Positions 39,673 through 49,935 are shown, counted from the first letter of the stretch. The stretch is 64,000 nucleotides of DNA from Sinorhizobium glycinis (GCF_001651865.1 NZ_LPUX01000060.1:372001-436000), one strand, 5' to 3'. Notes: generated by a model not told the origin, from the sequence alone. Translations and numbers: made by a program.

Positions 39673-39751
39673 TCGCCTCCTCAAGTTTGTTCTTGCTTTG
39701 TTCTGATGAACGATTAAGATGTTCCGTCTCAGCGAACAAGGGAGGAATGTC

Positions 39752-40231
39752 ATGGCCATTTCCGGTGGCGGCCCAATGGCGCGGCAGATCTGCATAAAAC
39801 TGTTCGTCAGGCACGGGGACGAGGAACGGGCAATCGCCTTTTATCGTGATGTCTTCGGTGCCGAGCTCCTCCAGCGCCATGAATGGCGCGGCATTCTGAC
39901 GAGCGCCGATCTCAGCATCGGCGACTCGATCTTCCGTGTGGCCGGCGCCAATCCGCGCCGGGATGCCGAGCCGCACCTCGGCGGGCCGCGCTCGCCGCAT
40001 GCGCTCGGCACGACCGCCGCGATCCTCGAACTGCATGTCGATGACGTCGACCGCGTGCTCGCCCGCGCGATGGGCGGCGGTGCCAGCCTGCGCAACGCTG
40101 CCGAGACCCTGCCGACGGGCGACCGCGTCGCCGCGCTCATCGATCCGTTCGGCCATATCTGGGCGCTGTTCACGGCCATCGACGAGGGCGAGCTGCTGGA
40201 CGCGTTCGGGGTGGAGAGGAATGCGGCTTGA
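39752..40231 (+). CDS. VOC/glyoxalase-fold protein (PhnB-like)
   Basis: This is a 159-residue protein of the vicinal-oxygen-chelate superfamily, close to the PhnB/3-demethylubiquinone-9 methyltransferase-like group. Visible marks are IKLFVRHGDEERAIAFYRDV at the start, where HGDEERAIAFY is the first beta-alpha unit, and DPFGHIWALFT at the end, the usual metal-side strand of the second unit. Such proteins include glyoxalase-like and antibiotic-binding proteins; the substrate is not predictable. The ATG (MAISGGG) has GGGAGGAA six bases upstream, clearly better than an earlier in-frame ATG at 39719. Confidence 0.85.
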   Translation: MAISGGGPMARQICIKLFVRHGDEERAIAFYRDVFGAELLQRHEWRGILTSADLSIGDSIFRVAGANPRRDAEPHLGGPRSPHALGTTAAILELHVDDVDRVLARAMGGGASLRNAAETLPTGDRVAALIDPFGHIWALFTAIDEGELLDAFGVERNAA

Positions 40232-40257
40232 GCAAGGGTTGCGTTCTTGAGTGAAGA

Positions 40258-40416
40258 CCCCTCCCCAACCCCTCCCCACGAGGGGGAGGGGCTCCGATGC
40301 CGGGCCCGCTTCCTCTCCTTCTTGACCGTTGCAGCCGCCTCATAGGAATTGGGGGACTGGAGCAGAGTACCGCCGGGGAAGTCCCTCCCCCTTGTGGGGA
40401 GGGGTTGGGGCGGGGT
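40258..40416. repeat. MITE-like inverted-repeat element, third copy
   Basis: Arms CCCCTCCCCAACCCCTCCCC and their complement, with two base changes in the right arm, enclose about 90 bp. It sits between two convergent genes, just past the tamB stop. Confidence 0.85.
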
Positions 40417-40435
40417 CTTTCAGCACAGGTCCCTC

Positions 40436-43400
40436 TCAATACTCCCGCTCGAAGAAGATGCCGCCGGCGGCCGAGCCGTCGCCTGCCGCCTCGCCCTTCA
40501 GCTTCACGCCGCGGCCGACATCGAGATTGATGATCGCCTTGCTGGAGGCCGAATCCGAGCCTTGCTGCAGTTCGAGATAGGTCCGGTCGTTGAGATATTT
40601 GCCGGCTCGAAGCTGGGCGCCGCCGCTCTCGTCGGTGGTGATGTCGAGGTCGTCGACGCCGAGCTTGTTGCGCAGCCCGTCGAGCAGCGATGTCGAGCCG
40701 CCGCCGGCAAGCTGGCTGACGGCGGAGGCGAGCTGGGCGATTTGGAACGCCGACAGGTTATTGAGCGAACGGTTGAAGATCAGTTGCGCCAGGATCTCGT
40801 CCTGCGGCAGCGCCGGCGAGGAGGAGAAGGTCACCGTCGGATTGTTGGCCGGCCCGGCGATGTTGACGGTGATGGTGGTCGAGCCGGCGCTCGAGCTCGC
40901 GTCGAGATCGAGCGTCGGAACGAGGTCGCCGCCGAAGCCGATATGGCCTTCCGTGAAGGTCAGCCGCTTGCCGAGGATTTCCAGCCGGCCGCGCCGCATG
41001 TCGAAATCCCCGGAGACGATCGGCCGGACGGCGGTGCCGCGGATCGTCAGGTCGCCACCGAGCTCGGCATCGATGCCGCGTCCGCGCACGAAGAACTGGC
41101 CAGGCGAGCGGACCGCGAGATCGAAGGCGATGACGCCGCCGGCGTTGACGCCCGCGCCGCCGGATGCGGACGTTTCCCTGCGCACGTCGCGTGCCATCTG
41201 CCGCACGCCGGCCGGCGCGTTCCTGTGCTGGATGTCGATCGCCGAAAGCGAGGTCGGCAGTTTTTCCGGGACGGTGATCGCCGCCTTGCGGATCGTCAGT
41301 TCGCCGCCAAGCACCGGCGTGGCGACGAGCGGGCCTTTGAGTGTAAGATCACCGGCAAGATTGGCGGTGAAGAGGGTGCCGTCGACATAGGTGGCGTTGT
41401 TGAGCCGGATCCGGAGGTCGGCCGGGAAGCTGGAACCGGCGGTGATGCCAACGGTGCCGCTCGCCTCGATCGATCCGCCGCTGGCGAGATTGCCGGTAAG
41501 CCGATTGATCGTCGCCTGCCTGCCGTCGAGCGTGACATTGGCCGCAAGATCATTGAGCGCCAGATTGCGCCGGACGTCGACAAGCCGCCCGCCGGCGGTC
41601 GAGATCGTGCCTGTGATCTGCGGCGCTTTCGCCGGCCCGGAGAGCGACAGATCGAGCTTCGCCGCGCCGGTGAGCGTGAAACCCTGTTCCGCCAGGGTGG
41701 CGGCAAGCAGTGCGAACGGTACGTCGCCGGCGAATTTCATCGACAGCGGCATGTTGCCGCCGACGTCGACATGGCCGCCGCCCCGGAAGGAAAGCCCAGC
41801 CGGCCCCGAGACGGTCGCGTCGAGCGTCACGCGGTTGTCGGCAAACCGCCCTTTCGCGGCGATGTCGAGTCCCGATACGCCGGCGCCGCGCGCGGCCGCA
41901 ACCGAAGCGCCGCTCCATCTCAGATCGTAATTGACGACGGGCGCTGCGGCGGTGCCGCTGATCTCAACCGTTCCGTCGATCGTTCCCTCGGCGCCGAGCG
42001 TCGCCGCAAAGGTGTTGATGAGGGCGGCTGGCAAGGCATTGAGCTTCGCCGAGATGTCGAGCGTTTCGCCTGCGGTTCCGGCGACGGCGATCGTCCCCTT
42101 CGACGCCTGGATGGTGAGATCGCCGAGGCGGACGGTGCCGTTCTCGATAGCGAGGACGGTCGGCCTGGCAAGCTTCAGTGGCAATCTCCGAGGCGCTGCC
42201 GAAAGCGAAGCAAGGCGGATTTCGGTACGGCCGCCGGCACTCGCCAGATCGCCCTTGGCCGAGAGCGGGGCACCGTCATATTGGCCAGCGACCTCGAACC
42301 CGGTCCGACCGCTTTGTTGCTCAAAAGTCAGGTTAACGGCTGAGACGCGGTTCTGCCCCTGTGCGACGCTCTCGGCCTTGACGGTTCCGCGGATCGCCAG
42401 GGTCGCGATATCGGCGATGCGGATATCAGCCACGGGCCTGGTAACCGTCAGCGCGTCGCGCTTGATGCTGCCGCCGCTGGCCTTGACCGACACGGAAGTG
42501 ACGCCGTTCGCCGTCGTGATCGCCGCCGAGCCCGAAAGATCGCCGGACGCCTTCTGGCCGGCCAAGGCGGCGACCAGTCCGAGATCGGGCAGGTTGAAGC
42601 CGATGGTGCCGTTCGGCTTGAAATCCGCCGTCAGGTCGATCGCGCCGGTCAGGCGATTGCCGCCGATCTTTGCCTCGAGTGTGGGGATGGATGTGCGCCC
42701 TTCCGCCGAAACCACCTCGGCCCTGACGTCGATGGGCTGGCCGTCGAGCCCGCCGGTCGCGGTCAGCTTCGCCTGAGGGCTCCCCGGTTTGACCGTCGCG
42801 TCGGCGGTGACCGTCAGGTCCGTCAGCGAGCGGCCGGCCAGCATTGCGCCGCTCGAGGTCAGCTCTCCCTTGACGGCGAGCGCCTCAAGCGGGCCGGAAA
42901 TCTCGGCTTTGAAGTCGGCCTTTCCGTCCGCATCGGCGAGCAGCTTGCCGAGGTCGGGCAGCGTGCCCTCCAGATCGGCCGTCAGCTGACCTCCTGCGAT
43001 TGTCGCCGAACCGTTGGCATTGACGGTGCCGGACTGGACCTCGAGGGCGCTCAGCTTGATGCTGCCATCGCCGCCAGTCTCGACCTTGCCGGAGACGGCA
43101 ACCGGCGTGTCGAATCGCGTTGCCAGGCCAGCCGGCAGGAAGCTCGGCTCCGCGCGGACCTCGAAGTTTGCCGTTGCCGTTTTCTCGGCGCGGGCGAGGC
43201 TGCCGGTGAGATTTCCGCGGAAGCCGGGGCTTTCGATCGTCGTCGGGTCGAAGCTGATCGTCGCGTCCGTGACGGTGACCATGCCCTTTGCGGTCAGATC
43301 CTGCGCGGCAAGGCCGGCGGATCTGAGCGAGGACATGGAGGCGCCGCTCCAGACGAGGTCGTATGCGACCACCGGCGCCTGCGCATCGCCGTCGATGTCG

Positions 43401-46057
43401 AGGGTGCCGGCAATAGCACCTTCGGCGCCGAGCGTCGGCGCGAAAGTGTTGATGAGCATGGCGGGCAGGTCGCTCAGGCTCGCTCGGAGGTCGAGCCGGT
43501 CGCCGGCCGTGCCGGAGACGGCCACGGTACCCGTCGAAGCCTGGACGGACAGGCCGTCGAGGCGAGCCACGCCGTCTTCGATCGCAATCACGGTCGGTTC
43601 TGCGAGCTGCAGCGGCAGGCGTCTCGGTGCCGCCGAGGCAGAGGTAAGGCGGATCTCGGTGCGGCCGGCGTCGCTCGTCAGCTCGCCCGCCGCCCGAAGC
43701 GGTGCGCCGTCATAGAGGCCCTCGGCCGAAAAGCCGGTCCTGCCGCCCTGCTGCTCGAAAGCGACGTTGACGTCCGACACCCGGTTTTCGCCCTGTGCTA
43801 CACTCTCCGCCTGGACGCTGCCCTTGATCGCAAGCCTGGCTATGTCTGCGATACCAAGGTCGACCACCGGTTTCGCGATCGTCAGCGCGCCGCGCTCTAC
43901 GCTGCTGCCATTGGCTTTGATCACGACCGAGGTGACGCCACCGACGGTCTCAAGCGTCGCCGAACCGGTGAGGTCGCCGGAGGCCTGCTGGCCGGCCATG
44001 GCGGCGAGCAGGGCAAGATCGGGAAGGTTGACGTCGAGCTTGCCGTTCGGCTTGAAGTCGGCCGTCAGGTCGATCGCGCCGGTGAGGCTGTTGCCGCCGA
44101 TTTTCGCTTCCAGCGCGGGAACGGAGGTGCGGCCGTCCTTCGAGACGACGTCGGCGCGAATGTCGACCGCCTGGCCGTCAAGCGTGCCGGTGGCGGTGAG
44201 CTTCGCCTCGGGGCTGCCGGGCGTCGCCGTCGCGTCGGCATTGATCGTCAGATCGGTCAACGTACGCCCGGCAAGCGTCGCGCCGCTCGAAGTGATCTCT
44301 GCCTTAACGCCGAGCTTGTTCATGGGACCGGAGGCGGCGGCCTGGAAGGCGGCGCTGCCCTTGGCGTCTGGCAAAAAGCGGCCGAGTTCCGGGAGTGTGC
44401 CCTTGATGTCCGCAGTCAGCGTTTCGCCGGAAAGGGTGAGCGAGCCGGAGGCTTCCACGGCTTCGGATTTGATCTCAAGGCCGCTCAACTGGACGCTTCC
44501 GTCCTCTTCGGTCACCAGATTGCCGTTGACGGCGATCGTCTTCTCGAATTTTTGCGCGAGCGCGGGCGGCAGGACGCCCGGAACGGCGAAGAGCTTGAAC
44601 GCCGCCTCGAGCGTGGTGTCGGCGCGATCGAGACTGCCGGTGACGGAGCCGCCGATGCTGGCGCTTTCGAGCGTCAACGGGTCGAAACGGATGCTATCCG
44701 GCGCGATCGCGATCGTGCCGGCGAGCTTCATTGGCGCCTGTATGGCCCTGTCGAGATCGGCGCTTGCAAACCGGGTCTCGGCGATCTCCACCGTTGTCTT
44801 CAGCGATCCCGTCTGCGTTTCCAGGTTGAAGGAGTCGCTTTGTGCCGAGAGCCGGATGGCACCGAGATCTCCCTGAGGCAGGCCGAGCGAGGCGATGTCC
44901 GCGGCGATGTCGAGGATCGCCGACTGCCCCTCGCCGATCAGTGACAGGTTGGCCGTGTTGATCCGTGCCTGCAACTCTCCATCCTTCAGCGGCCATCGGA
45001 AATCGAACGGACCGTTCGTGCCGGCGACGCTTGCCTGAAGATTGTTCTCGCCGCGGCTGTCGACACTTCCCGAGGCGTTGAGCGTCAGGGCCCCGGTCGC
45101 AAGCTTGCCCGCGTCGATCCGGAACTTGCTCTTGCCGTCGAAGGCGGCGGTCAGGTCGATGCTGGTCGTCCCCTCGAAAAGCGGCCTGAAGGCGGCCGGC
45201 ATCAGCCGGGCGAAAGCGCCGCCGCCGGTGAGCGCAAGATTGTGCATGCCGTCGGCCACCAGCACGTGTCGCCCTTCGAGCCGAAGAATCTCGCTGCCGT
45301 CGAGCGATGCAGTGCCGGAGCCCGTCCAGTCGGAGAGGGGCCCCTGTCCCGTGATCTGGATATCAACTGAGGGTTCCCCCGGCAGCCGCAGCAGCTTGGC
45401 GAGCAGCCCGCCCTTCGGTTCGGCGACTTCAGCCTCGAGCTTCAGCTCGTTTCCGGCTGGATTGAAGACGAGATCGGCGACGGCGCGCGCCTCCGGGCGG
45501 TCGCGCTCGGCCGCGTCGAAGGCGAGCGCGATGCTCGAGTTGGTGGCGTTGACCTTGCCTTTCGCGGTCAGGAACTGGTCCTTGCCGGCGATCGCCTTGC
45601 CGATCACGATCTCCTTGAGATCGAGGGCACCGATCTTCACGTCCACCGGCAAAGCGAGCGTCCGTCGCACTTCTCTCGTTTCGGCGGAGGGGATCGGCAG
45701 CCGTTCGAGGCGGACGGAGCCTGCCGAGATGTTGCGTGCATCGAAGCGCATCGACAGAAGTTCGGACGGCGTCCAGTTGACCGAGAGGTCGCGAACCTCC
45801 GCATAAGTCCCCTCGCTATCGAAGAGCGTCACCGTTCCGGCGGTGAAGTCGCCGGTGAGCAGCGCACCCGGATCGGAGATGCGGACGATCTGGTCGGGCG
45901 TTGCCGCATATTTTTCGATCGCCCAGGCGACGACGCGCGCGCCGGGCACGGTGAAGCCGAGAAAGGCGACGAGGAGAAGCAACGCGACGACGAGCACGCC
46001 GACAAGGGCGAAGATGTAGCGCAGCGCTGATCGAAATGTGCCGATGACCTGATTCAT
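40436..46057 (-). CDS. tamB: Translocation and assembly module protein TamB
   Basis: TamB spans the periplasm from an inner-membrane anchor to the outer-membrane protein TamA. It assists outer-membrane protein assembly and, in current models, lipid transport. The 1873-residue protein has one N-terminal membrane helix (about 14-37), a very long beta-rich body of repeating strands with no cysteine, and the conserved C-terminal TamB domain (about 1540-1873). The latter includes the signature ILGKRLTFTEGHIGFGGDLV and PQDEILAQLIFNRSLNNLSA. E. coli TamB is 1259 residues. The extra length is largely due to a 478-residue tandem duplication. It follows tamA by 97 bp. Confidence 0.95.
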   Translation of the reverse strand: MNQVIGTFRSALRYIFALVGVLVVALLLLVAFLGFTVPGARVVAWAIEKYAATPDQIVRISDPGALLTGDFTAGTVTLFDSEGTYAEVRDLSVNWTPSELLSMRFDARNISAGSVRLERLPIPSAETREVRRTLALPVDVKIGALDLKEIVIGKAIAGKDQFLTAKGKVNATNSSIALAFDAAERDRPEARAVADLVFNPAGNELKLEAEVAEPKGGLLAKLLRLPGEPSVDIQITGQGPLSDWTGSGTASLDGSEILRLEGRHVLVADGMHNLALTGGGAFARLMPAAFRPLFEGTTSIDLTAAFDGKSKFRIDAGKLATGALTLNASGSVDSRGENNLQASVAGTNGPFDFRWPLKDGELQARINTANLSLIGEGQSAILDIAADIASLGLPQGDLGAIRLSAQSDSFNLETQTGSLKTTVEIAETRFASADLDRAIQAPMKLAGTIAIAPDSIRFDPLTLESASIGGSVTGSLDRADTTLEAAFKLFAVPGVLPPALAQKFEKTIAVNGNLVTEEDGSVQLSGLEIKSEAVEASGSLTLSGETLTADIKGTLPELGRFLPDAKGSAAFQAAASGPMNKLGVKAEITSSGATLAGRTLTDLTINADATATPGSPEAKLTATGTLDGQAVDIRADVVSKDGRTSVPALEAKIGGNSLTGAIDLTADFKPNGKLDVNLPDLALLAAMAGQQASGDLTGSATLETVGGVTSVVIKANGSSVERGALTIAKPVVDLGIADIARLAIKGSVQAESVAQGENRVSDVNVAFEQQGGRTGFSAEGLYDGAPLRAAGELTSDAGRTEIRLTSASAAPRRLPLQLAEPTVIAIEDGVARLDGLSVQASTGTVAVSGTAGDRLDLRASLSDLPAMLINTFAPTLGAEGAIAGTLDIDGDAQAPVVAYDLVWSGASMSSLRSAGLAAQDLTAKGMVTVTDATISFDPTTIESPGFRGNLTGSLARAEKTATANFEVRAEPSFLPAGLATRFDTPVAVSGKVETGGDGSIKLSALEVQSGTVNANGSATIAGGQLTADLEGTLPDLGKLLADADGKADFKAEISGPLEALAVKGELTSSGAMLAGRSLTDLTVTADATVKPGSPQAKLTATGGLDGQPIDVRAEVVSAEGRTSIPTLEAKIGGNRLTGAIDLTADFKPNGTIGFNLPDLGLVAALAGQKASGDLSGSAAITTANGVTSVSVKASGGSIKRDALTVTRPVADIRIADIATLAIRGTVKAESVAQGQNRVSAVNLTFEQQSGRTGFEVAGQYDGAPLSAKGDLASAGGRTEIRLASLSAAPRRLPLKLARPTVLAIENGTVRLGDLTIQASKGTIAVAGTAGETLDISAKLNALPAALINTFAATLGAEGTIDGTVEISGTAAAPVVNYDLRWSGASVAAARGAGVSGLDIAAKGRFADNRVTLDATVSGPAGLSFRGGGHVDVGGNMPLSMKFAGDVPFALLAATLAEQGFTLTGAAKLDLSLSGPAKAPQITGTISTAGGRLVDVRRNLALNDLAANVTLDGRQATINRLTGNLASGGSIEASGTVGITAGSSFPADLRIRLNNATYVDGTLFTANLAGDLTLKGPLVATPVLGGELTIRKAAITVPEKLPTSLSAIDIQHRNAPAGVRQMARDVRRETSASGGAGVNAGGVIAFDLAVRSPGQFFVRGRGIDAELGGDLTIRGTAVRPIVSGDFDMRRGRLEILGKRLTFTEGHIGFGGDLVPTLDLDASSSAGSTTITVNIAGPANNPTVTFSSSPALPQDEILAQLIFNRSLNNLSAFQIAQLASAVSQLAGGGSTSLLDGLRNKLGVDDLDITTDESGGAQLRAGKYLNDRTYLELQQGSDSASSKAIINLDVGRGVKLKGEAAGDGSAAGGIFFEREY
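41903..44686 (-). repeat. Internal tandem duplication within tamB
   Basis: Residues 458-907 and 936-1385 of TamB align without any gap at a constant offset of 478 residues (1434 bp). Matching anchors include FDPLTLES/FDPTTIES, LTDLTINADAT/LTDLTVTADAT, LEAKIGGNSLTGAIDLTADF against LEAKIGGNRLTGAIDLTADF, and WSGAS/WSGAS. DNA similarity is also visible, so the duplication is fairly recent or under homogenisation. Confidence 0.9.
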
Positions 46058-46154
46058 GTCCTATCCATAGACCATGTGACGCCGCTCTGGAATCGGCAGG
46101 ACGGAAGCACCCGCGTCGGACTTGCCTATCTTAGCACGGCATCTCCGCCTGGCA

Positions 46155-48077
46155 TCAGAAGGATTGGCCGATGCCCGCATAAATGCCGTAATCGGTACCG
46201 CCCGGATACTTGTTGAGCGGAACCGCGAAATCGAGGCGGATCGGCCCGAAGGGCGTCGCATAGCGAAGGCCGATGCCGGCCCCGGCGCGTATGTCGGAGA
46301 AATCCGGTGCCGTGCCCGCCGAGACGCTGCCGGCGTCGACGAAGGGCACGAGACCGATCGTATCGGTTACCGCGATGCGGACCTCCAGCGAGCCGTTCAC
46401 ATAGGAGCGCCCGCCGGTCTCCTCGTTGTCGGCGTTGCGCGGGCTGATCTCCTGGAAGGAATAGCCGCGCACCGAGCCGCCGCCGCCGAGGAAGAAGCGC
46501 CGGGTCGCCGGAATGTCGGAAAGTTCGTCGCCGCCGACAAGCGTGCCGGCGCCGAGCTTGCCGGCGAGCACGAAGCGTTTTTCGCTGCCCAGCGCATGAT
46601 AGGCGGAGGCGGAGGTCTCGAAGGAACTGAAGAAGGTCTGGCCCTCGATCTCGTAGCTCGGTTTCGCGTTGATCATCGCCCGGTAGCCTTCCGTGGCGTT
46701 CAGCTTGTCGTCGCGGGTGTCGCGGACATATTCGAGCGGGATCGCGGCGGTCAGATAGGAATTCGAGCCGAAGGCGTCGTCGATGTCGGCCCAGCTCAGC
46801 TCCGCACCGACGGAGACCGTATCCTCGGGCGAAAGCTCGAAGCCCGCGCCGGCCGCGGCGGTGATCGTCTTGGCATTGTAGGCATCCGGATCGACGATGG
46901 CCGCCCTGACGCTCGCCGTGAAGGTCGATGCAGGCCCGAAGGCACCGGGCTTGGCGAAGAGAATGCCGGCCGAATAGTCGAGCCCGCCGACATCCGTGGT
47001 CTCGCCGATCCGGTCGACGGAGCCCTCGATCCGGAGCGATTCGGCACGGCCGAAGAGATTGCGATGGCCCCAATAGCCCTGCAGGCCGAGACCGTCGGTC
47101 GTCGAGACCTGACCGCCGAAGCCGAAATACCTGTGCTTGCCCTCGGACACCTGGATGTTCATCGGGATCGTGCCGTCCGGCGCGAGCTGATCGGCCTCGA
47201 CGATCGTGACGCTGGAGAAGACGTTGAGCGTCCGCAGCCGCTCGGCGGCCTTGCGGATGTTTTCCGGCGAGTAGGGCCGGCCGTGATTGAGCCGTGAATA
47301 GTCGCGGACGAAATTCGGGTCGACGGTCCTGGTGCCGGTGACCGTGAGAGCGCCGACAGGCGCGACAGGCCCGGATTCGGCCCTGATCGTCACGTCGACC
47401 GTGGAGGTGGCATGGTCGGCGACGACGCTGCGCTCGGTGAGCTTGGCAAGCGGCCGGCTCTGCTCCTTGAGATCGACGACGATCTGCTCGCCCGCCTTGA
47501 TGATCAGCGTCGAGTCGGCGCGGGCGCCGCGCGTGAGATCGTAGGTCGCCGGATCGAGCCCGGCGGCATCGCCCTCGAACCTCACCGAACCGAGGGTGAA
47601 GGCCGGCCCCGGAGCGACCCGCACCGTCACCGGCACGGCCTGGCCATCGGGGAAGGAAGGGTCGGGCGGCAGGCTGTCGATGTCCTGGCCGTTGAGCAGG
47701 ATGGTAACGGTGCCGCCGTAGCGCGCCTTTTCATAAAGCGCGGCAAGCAGCCGCTCCCGGTCGTCGCGCGCCTTGATCAACAGGCCGAGGTCGCCGGAGA
47801 CCGGCTCGTCCTGATCCTGGTTGAGCTGCGAAGCATTTTCGAGCGCCTCGCGCAGTTCCTCGTCGTCCGTGCCGGGTTCGAAGGTCAGCGCGTAGTTGAC
47901 GGGATCGAGAACCTGAACCTGCTCTTCGGCGCTTTCGAAAAAGCGCATGCCGAAGATCCGGATCGCATGGGCCTTGCCGGCGAAAATCGGCCCGAGCGCT
48001 GTCGAGGCCGCAAGAGCGAGCACTGTCGCCGCCTTCCAATACGCGGTACTCGAGCGTGGTGGAGACATCCTCCGCAT
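46155..48077 (-). CDS. tamA: Outer-membrane assembly protein TamA (Omp85 family)
   Basis: TamA is the Omp85-type outer-membrane partner of TamB. The 640-residue protein has a signal peptide (about 1-38, with WKAATVLALAASTALGPIFAGKAHA split at AHA-IRIFG), POTRA domains between about 60 and 290, and a C-terminal 16-strand barrel with the Omp85 motif GGGGSVRGYSFQEISP near 540. It ends in phenylalanine (GIGQSF), the usual sorting signal. A second ATG three codons in is possible. The tamA-tamB order is the normal operon. Confidence 0.95.
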   Translation of the reverse strand: MRRMSPPRSSTAYWKAATVLALAASTALGPIFAGKAHAIRIFGMRFFESAEEQVQVLDPVNYALTFEPGTDDEELREALENASQLNQDQDEPVSGDLGLLIKARDDRERLLAALYEKARYGGTVTILLNGQDIDSLPPDPSFPDGQAVPVTVRVAPGPAFTLGSVRFEGDAAGLDPATYDLTRGARADSTLIIKAGEQIVVDLKEQSRPLAKLTERSVVADHATSTVDVTIRAESGPVAPVGALTVTGTRTVDPNFVRDYSRLNHGRPYSPENIRKAAERLRTLNVFSSVTIVEADQLAPDGTIPMNIQVSEGKHRYFGFGGQVSTTDGLGLQGYWGHRNLFGRAESLRIEGSVDRIGETTDVGGLDYSAGILFAKPGAFGPASTFTASVRAAIVDPDAYNAKTITAAAGAGFELSPEDTVSVGAELSWADIDDAFGSNSYLTAAIPLEYVRDTRDDKLNATEGYRAMINAKPSYEIEGQTFFSSFETSASAYHALGSEKRFVLAGKLGAGTLVGGDELSDIPATRRFFLGGGGSVRGYSFQEISPRNADNEETGGRSYVNGSLEVRIAVTDTIGLVPFVDAGSVSAGTAPDFSDIRAGAGIGLRYATPFGPIRLDFAVPLNKYPGGTDYGIYAGIGQSF

Positions 48078-48368
48078 CCCGTTTCAGGCGACTCTTTACT
48101 CAATGCCTGCATGTGCGGCAATGGCACTTTAACATCGCTTGGTTCTCTATCTGTTAACGATGAGCGGCGGCAGTATCCAGCGCCGGAGCGGTGATTCCGG
48201 TCAGATTTTCGGCAAAAGGGCGCGTTCTGTGGTGCTTCGGGCACAAACGGCAGGGCAGATACCGCTTCGGGCGGCTTGCGGCTCGAGCGGCGATGTCTCG
48301 GTTGGAATCGACCCATTTGCGGCCGATAGCCATCGGCTCAGCAATTGCTAATCATGGATGGAATGCCT

Positions 48369-48472
48369 ATAGCGCCGCGCGTGTTATCAGACGCGCAAAG
48401 GTCGCTGCAGCACTTTGAATTGCTGCATGTCTTTGTCCCTAACCGAGGTCGATTCGAGGAGACATGCAGTAG
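48369..48472. repeat. 'ABC'-type intergenic palindrome
   Basis: The element begins with the small palindrome GCGCGTGTTATCAGACGCGC, followed by GCTGCAGCACTTTGAATTGC, TGCATGTCTTTGTCCC and ACATGCAGTAG. It is one of five related copies in the window. With the copy at 48511 it occupies much of the 637-bp gap between tamA and the mscS-type gene, in which I see no gene. Confidence 0.8.
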
Positions 48473-48510
48473 AGGTAAGTGCCCATGATGGATATAATGG
48501 ATTACTCGCT

Positions 48511-48549
48511 GTAACACTTCGAATAGCTGCATGTCTTTGACATGCAGCA
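48511..48549. repeat. Truncated 'ABC'-type palindrome
   Basis: A shortened copy: CACTTCGAATAGCTGCATGT then CTTTGACATGCAGCAG. The central part of the full element is missing, leaving a compact CTGCATGTC...GACATGCAG hairpin with a very short loop. Confidence 0.75.
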
Positions 48550-48714
48550 GGCCGTGTGGACGAGTTTCGATGAAGCACAGGCCTGCTAAACGACGACGGG
48601 GCTTGCTCCGGACTGTCCATCAAACCTCGCGATAGGGCGAAGCATCACCGGAATGCTGCCGTCGAGGAACGAGAGGCCCCTGGCTGGAGCGGATGGCCAC
48701 ATCGGGGTGAACCC

Positions 48715-49794
48715 ATGGAACGACGCGACAAGGAACAGGAGAACCTTTCTCGGCTTGAACGGGCCGCGCAACAGACTGCTGATCCAAAAACCATGCAGCG
48801 GAAGGCGAAAAAGCCCGAGGAAAAACTTCAACTCAGCCTACGCAAGGGAGAAGTCTGGTGGACGGCTGGCTTCGCTGCCGCCGCCTTGCTGCTGTTTGGC
48901 ATCCAAGTGCTGATCAATTGGCGCTTGGATTGGCTTGAGGCGCCTTTGCGCGTTCGCTTGCTGAACTACGTCAGGGGCGGCCAACTCATTTTCGTTTTGC
49001 TGACCGTGGCGAATGTTGTCGAAGTCTTTCTCATTGGCAGAATTCCCAATCGTGTCTCGCGTTTCAACCTGAAACGTATTCTTCGATTGGTGGTCGTCGT
49101 CGCCATCGTCTTCGTGGTCATTTCGGTCTTGTTCGTGAACTGGTACGCCGCGGTTGTTTCGCTTGGCCTGATTTCATTGATTCTCGGCTTTGCGCTGCAA
49201 ATGCCGATCTCCAGTTTCATCGCGTGGATTTATATTCTGGCAAGGGCGCCTTATCGCGTTGGTGACCGCATTCGCATCGGCGATGCGCATGGCGATGTCG
49301 TTGATGTCAGCTATCTCGACACGACGTTATGGGAATTCGGCGGCGAACATCTTTGGACCGATCATCCGAGCGGACGCATCATCAAGTTTCCGAACTCCAC
49401 CGTGTTTGACACGCCGGTCTTCAACTATTCCTGGCCGCTGTTTCCCTATGTCTGGAACGAAATCAAGTTCCAGCTCGCCTATGAAAGCGATCTGGAATTC
49501 GTAGCGCAAACGATGAGAGAGGTCGTGGAAGAGCAGATCGGCGACATCATGAGCCAGAAGGTCAAGGTCTATAAGCACATCCTATCGAAGACGCCGGTGG
49601 ACGAACTCGAAGTGAAGGAGCATCCCGTGGTTCATTTTCGCGTCAGTGAAAACACCTGGCTCGAAGCCATCGTGCGTTACCTCGTGCCGCCGAAGGAAGC
49701 GGGGCGCACCAAGACACGCTTGATCAAGGAAATGTTGGCGCGAATGAATGCAGAGCCCGATCGGGTGCTGTTTCCGAGGAGCAATCTGAGGTGA
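48715..49794 (+). CDS. Mechanosensitive channel, MscS family
   Basis: This 359-residue MscS-type protein opens under membrane tension to release solutes on hypo-osmotic shock. There is a soluble charged N-terminus of about 45 residues, four hydrophobic helices (about 48-65, 87-105, 118-137 and 143-165), and the pore-lining helix/beta-domain transition GFALQMPISSFIAWIYILA, followed by YRVGDRIRIGDAHGDVVDVS, the MscS beta-domain signature. The C-terminal domain carries KFPNSTVFDTPVFNYSWP. The first ATG has only a weak binding site; a later Met at residue 27 is possible. It stands alone between tamA and DUF1801 genes. Confidence 0.9.
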   Translation: MERRDKEQENLSRLERAAQQTADPKTMQRKAKKPEEKLQLSLRKGEVWWTAGFAAAALLLFGIQVLINWRLDWLEAPLRVRLLNYVRGGQLIFVLLTVANVVEVFLIGRIPNRVSRFNLKRILRLVVVVAIVFVVISVLFVNWYAAVVSLGLISLILGFALQMPISSFIAWIYILARAPYRVGDRIRIGDAHGDVVDVSYLDTTLWEFGGEHLWTDHPSGRIIKFPNSTVFDTPVFNYSWPLFPYVWNEIKFQLAYESDLEFVAQTMREVVEEQIGDIMSQKVKVYKHILSKTPVDELEVKEHPVVHFRVSENTWLEAIVRYLVPPKEAGRTKTRLIKEMLARMNAEPDRVLFPRSNLR

Positions 49795-49935
49795 ACTTCC
49801 TCGCGCACGCCGGCGAGGAGTCAAATCGGCCGCGTCGCGGCAGGCAAGCCCGGGTACCGTCATACCCAGCCGGTCGACATCACTGGAAATCGAACTATCG
49901 TTGACTACTTGTCGTCTATCAGCGGAGGGAATTCC

